NCBI RefSeq assembly: GCF_029873635.1
Contig: NC_080427.1
Location: 70,730,848 to 70,794,847, forward strand
Length of the DNA: 64,000 bases
Source of the DNA: Malania oleifera
Taxonomy: Eukaryota > Streptophyta > Magnoliopsida > Santalales > Ximeniaceae
Direction: 5' to 3'
Shown: piece by piece, positions 22,041-32,117 of the stretch
Layout of the letters: each line of letters begins with the position of its first letter
Position numbering within the stretch: the stretch's first letter is position 1
Translations under genes and position numbers: made by a program
The notes under the pieces: generated by a model
The model's database searches: none
Seen by the model: the letters and a program-made list of their open reading frames with translations, nothing else
Told to the model about the DNA's origin: nothing

Positions 22041-22477
22041 CCTCAGAATTTTCAGTTTTGTTTTCAAAATCATTTGTACTCATGCTTTGATTTCTTATAA
22101 AACATTTTTATAGGTTTAAAATAACATCTCTAAGCCCATAATTAACCCTAGAAGAATTTCATGAAATGCATGTGTCCTAAGGTCAGTCTAGGGTATATTT
22201 TGAACTTCTAGCTATATCATATAAAATATGCAAATACAGTCAATTCTAAATACTCATTCCCATGACGATCTTGAACTTGACGCTTGCATCTTCATTCTTC
22301 TATTCTTTTAGTTCCATGGATTATGCCAGGTAATATATGCTTTAATCCCCATAGCTTCCATGACATCCTCACCTTCCGTGCATGCTAAATAATGTTCCTG
22401 CTAAAAAGCTCAATGCACAGATCAAATACCCAATGATTTGTCATTATCAAAACAGGATTGGACTCATAGAGTCAACA

Positions 22478-22491
22478 GTCTCCCCCTTTTT
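22478..22491 (-). other. Polypurine tract of full-length copia
   Basis: AAAAAGGGGGAGAC on the minus strand, directly before the 3' LTR and preceded by CGTCATCATC. Confidence 0.85.
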
Positions 22492-23150
22492 GATGATGAC
22501 GAATACACAAGGAAAAATAGAAAATGGGTTATGCCTAACAAGGCTCCCCCTCCAATAATGCACAATCTAAAATTTAGCAATATGAAATATGCTCATACAC
22601 AATGTAAAATAGGCAATAGTTTTGCACGTATAACTCATGTACTTATGTACTTTCCTCCCCTTGCATTCAAAAACTTTTGCAAACTATTTTTGATATAAAT
22701 TGATATTCTTCTCCCCCTTTTGACGTTGACAAAAAGGTGTAGATATAACAATATCGTTCTAACATACCTTTTTCGCATCTTTTAACATAAATATATATCT
22801 CCCTATGTCACTCACCTTATTACTCTCTTGATATTAAGAAACAAGAAAACTCTCGCCCTTTCTAAGATATATTTGTGTTGTTTAATCAAATTTCAATGAG
22901 AACATACACAACATTTTAATTTTTCATAGATATGGATAAGCAAATCAGTCCATTAAAGTCCAAAATTTATGTGAGCATGTATCCATAAAAGTTAATCCAA
23001 TAACCATTCTTTAGTTTTAATACCAAATGTGAACAAATGAGTCAAATTTAAAAATTCTAACCAATTTTGAATATTAAATGTGAAATATTAATTGATACCA
23101 AATGTGAATTATTAATAGATGTTGCTCCCCCTGAGTTATGTAATCTACTA
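22492..23150 (-). other. Non-coding region between pol and 3' LTR, with extra purine tracts
   Basis: It has no reading frame worth calling. It holds three more purine tracts on the minus strand: GGGGGAG at 22541-22553, AAAAGGGGGAGAA at 22709-22721, and CTCAGGGGGAGC at 23124-23135. Several polypurine tracts in this place are a published hallmark of Sireviruses. Confidence 0.6.
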
Positions 23151-23159
23151 TAATTCTAA

Positions 23160-23913
23160 GCAACTTCTCGACTATGCATCAGGTCTAATTCACATCTAAT
23201 TTGAATAAACCTATCTCCGCAAGTGGTTTCGTGAATATGTCTGTCCATTATTCATTTGTGCATACAAAGTCAAGTGTCACATCTCCTTTTTGCACATGGT
23301 CACGAAGAAAATGATGTCTAATTGCTATGTGTTTATTTCGTGAATGTGATATAGGATTCTTTGAGATGTTTATTGCACTCGTATTGTCGCATCTTATAGG
23401 AACTATGCCATAGCTTAATCAAAAATCCATAAGTTGTTACTTCATGTATAGCATTTGAGTACAACAACTTCCAGCTGCTACGTATTCAACCTCAGCTATG
23501 GAAAGAGCAACTGAATTTTGCTTCTTTGAAAACCAAGATACTAAATAATCTCCTAAGAAATGACATGTGCCACTCATGCTCTTTCTATCCACTTTACTAC
23601 CAATAAACTTAGCATCTAAATAGATAACAATCTCAAAGGATGTGTACTTAGGATACCATAATCCAAGTTCAACGGTTCCTATCAGGTATCCAAGTATTCT
23701 TTTGATAACTAATAAATGTGACTCTTTAGGTCTAGCTTGAAATCTTACGCACGAGTATACACTAAATACTATATCAGGCCTACTGGCAGTCAGATATAGT
23801 AAGCTACCAATCATCCCACGATAAAGCTTAACATCTACTAGTATACCTTGTTCATCTTTGTCTAATTTCAAATAAGAGCTCATAGGTGTCCCTAGTATTT
23901 TTCCATCTTCCAT
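23160..23913 (-). pseudogene. pol (RNH): Copia RNase H, full-length element
   Basis: RNase H removes the RNA template. An open stretch of 158 codons (23913-23437) covers the end of RT and RNase H: LYRGMIGSLLYLTASRPDI, then YLDAKFIGSKVDRKSMSG (catalytic Asp in LDA), WFSKKQNSVALSIAEVEYVA (catalytic Glu), then a stop. The tail continues after the stop with CDNTSAINISKNPISHSR, the next catalytic Asp, and FTKPLAE near 23210. A premature stop at 23437 cuts the domain before its last Asp. Confidence 0.85.
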
Positions 23914-24718
23914 ATTAAACCCTTTTAGTAAGTCTTCAATGTACTTTGATTGATTTATAAAAATTCAATGTTTTTATTGTTTGATTTGAAGTCCTAAGAA
24001 AACATTGAGTTCACCCATCATGCTCATCTCAAATTCATTTTGCATAATACTTGCAAACTCAATGCACAATTCTTCATGTGTTGCTCCAAAAATGATATCA
24101 TCTATGTATACTTGAACTAGGAGCATGTTATCATTCTTAGATTTTATGAATAGTGTTATGTCTATATTTCCTCTGATAAATCCATAGTAGAAAACCCCTT
24201 AGCCTTTTATACCAAGCTCTAAGAGCTTGCTTTAAACCATATACGGCTTTCGTTAGTCTATAAATTTGTTTTGGATACTTATGGTTTTCAAAACCTGGGG
24301 GTTGTTCTACATATGCCTCTTCACTTATGTAACCATTTAAAAATGTGCTTTTGACATCCATTTGATATAGTTTGAAATCCTTAAAAACAACATAATCTAA
24401 CAACATACGAATGGCTTCCATTCTAGCTACAGATGCAAAGGTTTCCTCAAAGTCTATTCCTTCTTCCTGGTTATATCCTTGAGCTCCTAGTCATGTCGTA
24501 TTTCTAACAACTATCCCATGTTCATATTTCTTGTTCTTATATATATATTTTTTTCCAATAACTGTCTTATCCTCAGGTCTAGGAACTAATGTCCATACTT
24601 TATTTCTCTTAAACTGGTTTAACTCTTCTTGCATGGACATCACCCAAGATTCATCCTTAATTTCTTCACTCACACTATTAGGTTCTTTTTGAGATAGGAA
24701 TGCACAATGACTAATCAT
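23914..24718 (-). pseudogene. pol (RT): Copia reverse transcriptase, full-length element
   Basis: Segments in order: WVMSMQEELNQFKRNKVWTL (24640-24581), the N-terminal RT block; a break near 24490; YQMDVKSTFLNGYISEE (about 24360) with the first catalytic Asp; VYGLKQALRAWYKRL (about 24240-24190); a frameshift; then the catalytic YIDDIIFGAT with the Asp pair at 24097-24102. GMMGELNVFLGLQ-like residues follow near 24010. Frameshifts near 24420 and 24180 and a stop near 23935 make it non-functional. Confidence 0.85.
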
Positions 24719-24897
24719 ATTTCTAAGTGAGGATCATGTGGCTACTCCACGTGATGGTTCACCTATTATTTGATCAATAGGGTGATTCTTTATGTACTTC
24801 CATTCTCTAGGTAGTTCATTAACCTCATTTTCAATTTGATTATTTTCAGTAGATGGTTCCTTAATTTCATTTCTCTTATCTAAATCATTTTCAATAT

Positions 24898-25720
24898 TCA
24901 GTTTTCAAACTCCTTATTTATCTCAATTTCATCCTCATCAGTCTTTTTAAAGAAAAGATTTGACTCATCAAATACTATATGTATAGTTTCTACAACATTT
25001 AATGATCGTTTATTATATACCCTATAGGCTTTACTCTCTAAGGCATATCCTAGAAACATACCTTCACCTGATTTCACATTAAACTTTCCTAAGTGTTCAT
25101 TTTCTCTAAGCACGAAGCATTTACAGCCAAAGACATTAAAATACGAGATGTTTGGTTTATGGCCATTCCACAATTCGTAAAGAGTCTTATTTAGAGATGG
25201 TCTAATCAAAACTCTATTTAGAACATAGCAGGAGGCATTCACTGCCTCAGCCCATAAGTATTTAGGTAACTTATGTTCATTAAGCATAGTTCTGGCCATT
25301 TCTTATATAGACCTATTCTTTCTTTCAACTATACTGTTTTGTTGACGTGTTCTATGAGCTGAAAAGTTATGAGATATTCCTAATGAATCACAATATTGTT
25401 CCATATCTTGATTTTTAAATTCTCTACCCCTATCACGCTAGATATTTTTGATTATATATCCTTTTGCATTTTGAATTTTCTTGCAGAGTTTAATGAGTTG
25501 TTCACACGCTTCATCTTTGTGACCTAAAAATAACACCCATGTATATCTACAATAATCATCAACTATAACAAATGCATATGATTTTCCTCCTAAACTCTGA
25601 ATTGGGTTTGGACCAAATATATCTAAGTGTAGCATTTGAAGTGGCCTAGTAGCAGAGATTACTTTCTTCTTCCTAAAACTATATCATGCTTGTTTTCCTA
25701 GTTGACATGCATCACTGATT
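24898..25720 (-). pseudogene. pol (INT): Copia integrase, full-length element
   Basis: Catalytic core: LHLDIFGP (first Asp, about 25625), YAFVIVDDYCRYTWV (second block, about 25580), a stop at 25438, then QQNSIVERKNR with the catalytic Glu (about 25335), another stop (about 25303), and a 133-codon C-terminal part (25299-24898) with LWAEAVNASCYVLNRV, FGCKCFVLRENEHLGKF and GMFLGYALESKAYRVYN, the usual copia C-terminal blocks. Upstream (25720-25640) the pre-integrase segment SDACQLGKQA is readable with changes. Confidence 0.85.
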
Positions 25721-25824
25721 TTATCTTTCACAAATTTTGCCTTAGGCAGTCCCTTAACTAAGTCTCCTTTAACTAGTTTAGATATTAATTCCATGTTTGT
25801 GTGTCCTTGTCTCCTATGCAAAAT

Positions 25825-26261
25825 CTAACTAATCTCATTCATACCATAAAAACAAGTTACGTGTTGAGAAGCAACATTGTCAAAGCTAGTGGTGCAGACA
25901 TTTTCATGATGATCAGCAGTAAACAATATTTTGTTTTCATATTTGTTCTCTACATTGCATTTGTCATGTTCAAATGAGACTTTAAAAACTTTATCAAACA
26001 GTTGCCTTATACTCAATAGATTATGCTTTAATTCATCAACTCATAACACATTATCAATAAGAAGGGAAGGTTCCTTACAAACCTTACCAACTCTAATGAT
26101 TTTACCTTTTGAGTTATCCTCAAATGTAATGAATCCTCCATCTTTGGATATGATAGATGCGAATCAAGCTTTATCTCTTGTCATAATTCATGAGCATCCA
26201 CTATCCATATACCACTTGTCCTTTGAGGTGGACATTCTTAAACATATCTGCAAAGCATAAT
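25825..26261 (-). pseudogene. pol (PR): Copia protease and GAG-pre-integrase region
   Basis: The active-site region KWYMDSGCS is seen at 26220-26191, with DSG at 26197-26205. It is followed by a stop (TGA, 26190) where Sirevirus proteins have SRHMTG. FITFEDNSKGKIIRVGK follows (about 26130). The later stretch 26016-25825 is the spacer toward the zinc-binding pre-integrase domain (NEISSLCFYG-like segment). Confidence 0.75.
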
Positions 26262-26536
26262 CAAATAACTACTTTTGGTATCCAGATTTTCTTGGGTCCA
26301 TGGGGGTTAGTGCTAGACTCTACTTTGACTTCCCATACCTTTTTAATTTTAACATCTTTTTTCTTAAAAGGACAGTCAAATTTTATGTGACCTAACCTCT
26401 TACATTTAAAACATGTAATATATCTATAAGAATCTTCTGTTGGAACATAAGATTTTGGCTCTCTTACAAAATATCACATGTAAAGATGTCTTTGTTTTAG
26501 GTTATTTTTTTCCATTAAAACCAATACCTTCCTTTT

Positions 26537-26779
26537 CTAGGGAATTTCTTTGAGCTCCAAGGAGTTTTCAAAATTAGTTTGACCTTTTGTAAATTTAAAA
26601 AAAATCTTGGATTTATCTTTCAAATTCTTTTCTAACTCCTCAATTTTCAAATCCTTGTCTCTCATTAAGGATGCATCATATTCATTTTGACTTTCTACTA
26701 ACTTCGAAAGTTCCTTCAATTTTAACTTCAAATCAGAATTTTTCTTATTCACTTTCTCAAGCATTTTAAAAGTATACAA
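26537..26779 (-). pseudogene. gag: Gag C-terminal coiled coil, full-length copia
   Basis: 80 codons with strong Leu/Lys/Glu heptads (KKNSDLKLKLKELSKLVES) ending in FTKGQTNFENSLE, the typical end of Sirevirus gag before protease. It is separated from the zinc knuckle upstream by a short frameshifted link (about 26800-26880) with a poly-A run on the plus strand at 26860. Coiled coils in this place may help particle assembly (inference). Confidence 0.7.
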
Positions 26780-26879
26780 ATATTCATGTTACAGTTCATA
26801 ATAAAAGAGCGTGCTATTTCCATTTTATGAATCACTGGAATAATAAGATGAAGTAGAAAAAAAAAAATTGTACCTCATG

Positions 26880-27870
26880 GTCTTTTTGAGCCATCAGACA
26901 CAAATTTGCAATCTTGTCATCACTGGATTTAGCTTCTGAACTACTGGTACTATGAGTATCCCAACCAACCTTTAGTGCCTTCTTCTTCCTCTTAGAAGCT
27001 TTCTTTAGCTGGGGACAATCTGACTTGATATGCCCAACTTCTCTACAGTTAAATCAGGTAGGAAGATCATCCTTTTGCCTCCTTCTACTTGACTCTCCCT
27101 TTTTTGTTTTTGAGCCCTTGAAATTTCTAGTGTATCTTTTGTTCTTTCTCATGAACTTTCTAAATTTCTTAGTGAGAAGAGCAATGTTATCATACGATTT
27201 TGAATCACTTCCTTCACTAGAGATGTTAGATGATGCCTTAAGTGCTGTAACTTTCTTTCCTTTATTTTTCTTAATCTTCCTTTCATTTATTGCTAGTTCA
27301 TAAGTAATTAGTGATCCGATCAGTTCATCAACCGTTATCTCCTTCAGATTCCTTCCTTTTGCTATTGTAGTAGCCTTAGCTTCCCGAATTGGAGGCAGTC
27401 CCCTGAGTATTTTCCTAATCAACTCATAAGAAGGGTAAGATTTACCAAGAGCATTTAAAGAATTCGTGATGTGTGTGAATCTAGTGTACATGGATTGAAT
27501 AGATTCATCAGCAGTCATTTTAAATGCCTTATATTCACTACTAAGCATGTCTATCCTACTATCTTTTACTTCCTTAGTACCTTCATATGCAACTTCTAAT
27601 TTTTTCCAAGTCTTTTTAGCAGTGTTACAAGACATCACCCTATTAAACTCATTTACATCTAGTGCACAAAATATCAAGTTCATTGCTATAGCTTTTATTT
27701 GCACAGATTTCTAGTCTTCCTCGATATACTCATCTTCAGTCTTAGGAGCATTTACCTTGTCAACTACTTTCGTAGGAACATAATTTCCTTCAGATACAAT
27801 TTTCCACACTTTCCAATCAACATTTAAAAGATATATACTCATTCTTCTTTTCCAGCAGGTGTAATTTACA
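26880..27870 (-). pseudogene. gag: Copia gag, full-length element
   Basis: The N-terminus (about 27870-27710) reads with NWKVWKIVSEGNYVP-like residues before a stop (about 27712). The main open part (27704-27054, 216 codons) has the UBN2-like core: ALDVNEFNRVMSCNTAKKTW, RKILRGLPPIREAKAT and DELIGSLITYELAINE, then an acidic stretch and a basic tail. The zinc knuckle follows, but its first Cys codon is TGA (27054-27056). The remaining residues CREVGHIKSDC are intact. Acidic and serine-rich residues follow to about 26880. It is close to the gags at 1150-2184 and 63054-63945. Confidence 0.85.
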
Positions 27871-27976
27871 CTGCAAAAAATAGGTTTCTAATGGACAAGT
27901 GTCCCTCACCGAATGGGGTTACACTGATGTGTGCCATGTGATTTTTTTTATAAAAATAATGGCTAAGTCTATGTGA

Positions 27977-27992
27977 CCTCGCTCTGATACCA
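27977..27992 (-). other. Primer-binding site (tRNA-Met), full-length copia
   Basis: TGGTATCAGAGCGAGG on the minus strand, two bases after the 5' LTR end at 27995. This is the full standard match. Confidence 0.9.
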
Positions 27993-28289
27993 AATGTGAA
28001 TTACGATGCTATCCCAAAAGAGGGGGTGAATTGGATATTTTTAAAAGATTATGAATTTTAAGATCTAATTTCAAAAAAACCTTCTATTACAAACTTTGAA
28101 GTTACCTAACAATGAGGTTAATGTTTCACAATTAATCAATCTAATATGTGTATTTGTCAAGCATACACCTTTACCCAATTACTCACAAATGTAACAAGTG
28201 TTCAACACATACACAATGCACAAGTAATTTAAATACAATGCAGAAATTAAAAAGGAGTTAAAGGTAAGAGAGATGCAAACACGATTTTA

Positions 28290-28320
28290 CGAGATTCAAC
28301 CAACTCAGCCTACATCCTCG
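28290..28320 (-). other. LTR leader hairpin, copy 11
   Basis: On the minus strand CGAGG (28320-28316) pairs with TCTCG (28294-28290), one G-U pair. The loop starts ATGTAGGC. Confidence 0.45.
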
Positions 28321-29321
28321 CCTTGAGCAACCTACTCAAGAATTCCACTAAGTCCTTGCCCCTTTAATTCGAATGAAGCTTCCCTTACAATCCGCTGCTT
28401 ACAAGAGGTACAACTTCCTCCTACTCCGCTGCTTACACTAGATACAACTTTCCCCTCAAACCCAATTCACAGCCTGAACCGTGATTATAATATAAAATTA
28501 CAATTCTACAAAACTCAATATTGCTTCTAACCAAGCTAGTGAGTACAATAGAAAATGCTTACACATATTCATATGATAAAACTTGAAATTTAGTTTGAAT
28601 GTAACAATGAGTTCATTATATGAATGATATACTTCACAAAATTTACCTTCAAGTTAATATCTCCGAAAAAATAAAATAAACGCTTTGGAGATTTTAGGGT
28701 TTTAAAAACAATCCACTTGATGTAAGAATATCAAGATACGATCCTTGTAAAAATAATCTTTAATAACACTCAAATCAAGGTTCTAACTATCAAGTAATTT
28801 GTAAGATTAAATCTTTGAATAAAAATGTGACTTGAAATATTGGAAAGATTTAAACAATATTTTTCAAAACAATGTTTCTCACAAATATATATATATATTG
28901 AAACACTCTCAAAGTTTGCAATCATATACTTATTTTAGTAGTACATATTTCAACAAAAATGCATTCAAAAATATCTCAAAGATTTTAGTTTAAACAAATT
29001 TTTCTCAAGTATGTATATTCAATCAATGAATAAAAATATTCAGATTATTATTTTTGTTCCCAATAATTATATATAAAATCTAATGAGTATGGGAAAACAA
29101 AAATAACATTTAATTGCGTAAAATTTTTTACCAAACCTCAAACCTTAAGATGAATGATACGTTGGGCAATAAGATATGATTGTATGCTCTTGAATCTTGA
29201 AGATCTAGAATGTGAATGCCCAAAACTTGATGTGTATAAGTTGGAGTGCATGCAAGAAGTGTATTTTCGTTTAACGCTCTCAACATCAATCAAAAAGTGA
29301 GGCTCTAGGGTTTAAAGGTTG

Positions 29322-29329
29322 CTTTTATA
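29322..29329 (-). promoter_or_regulatory. TATA box, 5' LTR of full-length copia
   Basis: TATAAAAG on the minus strand. This copy would drive the element's transcript. Confidence 0.5.
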
Positions 29330-29429
29330 AGTAATCTCGGTGTTAGGTTAAGTCTTGATCGTTGGATCAATTAGATTAAGTAAACAATCCGCCTGTTTTC
29401 TTGCTCAAGTTCAAAATTTAGAGTTTCCA

Positions 29430-29745
29430 TAGGGTCAATCGACTGAGCTTTCGGGTTCACTCTTCTAATGTTCCTTAAAGCACTAAAAATTATAGTCAGG
29501 ACATAGGGTCAGATGACTGAACTATAGGTTCAATCTTCTGAAGTCCCATCTTAGACGACTGAATTGAGGGTTCAATCTTCTAAGGATGTTCTGCCTATTC
29601 TGTGTTTCAGCAAATAAATTTTTAGATGACTGAAATAAGTCTTCAGTCTTCGGAGGAAATTCTTCTGACGTCTGAAGTAAAACTTCAGTCGCATGAGGTT
29701 GCATCTTCAGACTTTTGAGGGTACACCTCAGTTGTCTGGGTAGAC
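29430..29745 (-). repeat. U3 motif array, 5' LTR of full-length copia
   Basis: Counterpart of 21700-22040. Copies such as GACTGAACTATAG (29515) and GACGACTGAATTGAG (29552) are visible on the plus strand. Confidence 0.5.
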
Positions 29746-30183
29746 CAACTTTAGAATTTTCAGTTTAGTTTTCAAAATCATTTGTGCTCTCTTACTTTGA
29801 TTTCTTATAAAACATTTTATGGGGATTAAAATAAAGTCGAGTCCATAATTAACCCTAGAATATTTTCATGAGATGCATGTGTCCTAAGGTCAATCTAGAG
29901 TATATTTTGAGCTTCCAGCTATATCATATAAAATATGCAAATACAATCAATTCTAAATACTCATTCCCATTATGATCTTGAACTTAACACTTGCATCTTT
30001 ATTCTTCTACTCTTTTAGTTCCATGGATTATGCCAAGTTGTATATGATTTAATCCTCATGGCTTCCATGACTTCCTCACCTTCCGTGCATGCTAAATAAT
30101 GTTCCTACTAAAAATTTCAATGCACAGATCAAATACCAAGTAATTTTCATTATCAAGATAGGATTGGACTCACAGAGTCAATA

Positions 30184-31345
30184 TACAAGTTTCCAAGACA
30201 CTGCAAATTCTCGGGCTCGCTTCTGATTGTCACCTTCTCCGTATGCAAAAAGCGTGTCTGCTAGTCTGTGCATACGTGGTATAAACTGAACTGCCCGCAC
30301 TTGCCTTCTAAACATGAGGGGCACATAAGCGATCCCTCCATAAGGACCTAGCAATGGTACCCAAGGATAACTCCCGCACTTGTATATCATGTTCGAGCCA
30401 TCCATCCATGGTGCCTACCAAACTATTAATGAATCAACTAACTTGTGTAATTTCGCGTTCCATTCGGGCTTGCCAGATTGTTCTTTCCATTGGGTCTCCT
30501 TGAACTAGGCCAAAGGTATCCTCATAGCCGAAAAATGTTGCGAAAACCTCCTTGGTTAGGTGACAAGTGGCTTACGATCCAAACATAGAGTAAGGGTATG
30601 CAACATGTTAAACGCTCCCATCTCTTCATTATGCAGTTGTTAAGGGAGCGAAAAGTTTCCACTAGAATGACCTATACCAAATTCACTCCCTTCTGTACTT
30701 GTGTGATGAACAAAATGGTTGCTTGATCAATAGTGCCAAGCTCCTTAGAAAAATTGATTAGACCATAAATGGCCAGTGCCATTAAACGTATTTGAACTTC
30801 TTCCCTTTATTCTATTTCCATCATTTCTTTCAGTCGTTTCTAGGAGATTTTTCTGACTTCTATGCCTTCCTCTAAAAGTGTTTTCTGAATCTTAATCCTT
30901 GTGGCATCAAATAGCTCCTTCACAAAGGAAATGATGGCATCACATACATAGGTTCGGTACAACGTCCGTAGTTTAATTAAATGCAAAAGTGAAGTATATT
31001 CTTCGATCGTTGGTTCCAGGTCAACCCCATCTATCATAAAGCAGTAGTATGGTGGGTTTCAGAATTCAAATAATGCTTTTATAGCCTGAATGTTCATCGA
31101 GACACGCAGTAAGAACCCATTGTGCCTATATTTTTTTTATAGAATTTCAACTTCCGCGTAAGAGAGCTTTCTTTCCATATGACTCTCAACTCATCCAGTG
31201 GGTTGGTTCTTGTGTTGATGCTAACTCGGTCCAGTAATTCAATGATGAACCCCTGATTGAGATTATCCTCCCACTTGCCTTGCTGACTTTCTAACTACTG
31301 TTGCACTATAGACTCGGTCTCATAGCCGATTATCGAGCTTTCCAT
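30184..31345 (-). pseudogene. G1 ORF1, DUF7745-like N-terminal part
   Basis: An extra protein encoded before gag, as in Tat/Ogre-type gypsy elements. The start chosen is ATG at 31345 (MESSIIGYETES), the first in the frame after the leader. Visible blocks are LEPTIEEYTSLL (about 31010-30975), MALAIYGLINF (about 30780), then the best preserved stretch 30405-30181 with YPWVPLLGPYGGIAY and RAREFAVSWKLV at the insertion point. The blocks resemble the plant domain catalogued as DUF7745, whose role is unknown. Stops occur near 31300, 30840 and 30590. The frame continues at 20274. Confidence 0.55.
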
Positions 31346-32096
31346 GAATGACTCAAGATTTTTTTCGGAACCTTGGTAAAGTATTTGATACCTATGTATA
31401 TGCTACATGTTAGCCATCACATCACATCACACAATTTCAAAACAATTATATACACATATGAAACCCCGCTGAGAAGGATGGAGCTTTTGTCCCAACCTGG
31501 GGTCGGTATATACATGGTTCTTCGAGGCTTTATCCTAGGCAGGGGATATTGGATAAACATATGTGGTTAGGCTCTAACCTTTATTGACGAAAGGTCCCTA
31601 GACTGAGATTCCATCCTCCTTCACAGAGGTCTGAACAAAACACGCACTGAGCGGAGTGGTTCGTGGGTCCTTATAACCTCTGTCACATGGGAACTGACAC
31701 TATTACACTCCTTTCAAATCCTAATAGGGAAAGCATGGGTATAGAGCACGAGAGTGTGTGAATTTCTTCAATTTTTATCCTAGTCCCTCTACCCCACATT
31801 CACACGTGATCCCATGCTTATTCATATAACACTATATACAAGAAATCACATGCTTAAGCAACAAAGTACTTCCACTTAATTGCATGCTTACATAGGGTAC
31901 TCATAATTAAAGCAAAGTATTCAAACCCTTATAAATAGTCATATGCTCTAACAACAATATTCAAAGAGAGTATGTGCAATCAAACATCCAATGCGTATAA
32001 ACAATATGTACAAAACTAAAGGGAGTAGTTAAAAGGCTTATTAAATCCTGAAATATGGGATAATGATCAATTAATTATTGGCTCAACTTTCAAGCA
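31346..32096 (-). other. G1 5' untranslated leader
   Basis: 750 bases between primer site and ORF1 without a supportable coding region. It would carry the packaging signal (inference). Confidence 0.5.
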
Positions 32097-32114
32097 TCCC
32101 CAGCAGAGTTGCCA
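32097..32114 (-). other. Primer-binding site of G1
   Basis: TGGCAACTCTGCTGGGGA on the minus strand, three bases after the presumed LTR end. It starts with TGG as required for pairing with a tRNA 3' CCA and is of the form known from Ogre/Tat elements (probably tRNA-Arg). It differs from the Met-type sites of the copia elements here. Confidence 0.75.
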
Positions 32115-32117
32115 AGC

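Larger units (their letters stand above)
20275..22477 (-). repeat. 3' LTR of the full-length copia element
   Basis: 2203 bases. In element orientation it starts TGTTGACTCTATGAG and ends with the complement of TGTGAATTA. It contains a U3 motif array (21700-22040, GACTGAAC type), a TATA box (21614-21621), the hairpin (20568-20598) and an expanded (AT)n tract (21341-21370) not seen in the 5' LTR. Confidence 0.9.
20275..30183 (-). mobile_element. Full-length Sirevirus-like copia element with TSD
   Basis: LTRs 20275-22477 (3') and 27995-30183 (5') flank a 5.5-kb interior with a primer site (27977-27992), gag, protease, integrase, RT, RNase H and polypurine tract (22478-22491) in copia order on the minus strand. 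Duplications are CACAA (20270-20274) and TACAA (30184-30188), one mismatch. The coiled-coil gag extension, long LTRs, YIDDIIFGAT in RT and several purine tracts after pol fit Sirevirus (Maximus/SIRE). Every domain has stops or shifts, so it is now inactive. It interrupts ORF1 of G1. Confidence 0.9.
27995..30183 (-). repeat. 5' LTR of the full-length copia element
   Basis: 2189 bases, collinear with 20275-22477 and readily aligned by eye, with scattered substitutions and small indels. Its outer end reads GTCAATA instead of GTCAACA, so the terminal CA is mutated. TATA at 29322, hairpin at 28290-28320, motif array 29430-29745. Confidence 0.9.

Noticed and set aside
27025..27303. Plus-strand 92-codon hydrophobic frame as a membrane protein
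   Set aside because: Antisense to the lysine-rich end of copia gag; Lys codons read as Phe/Leu on the other strand.
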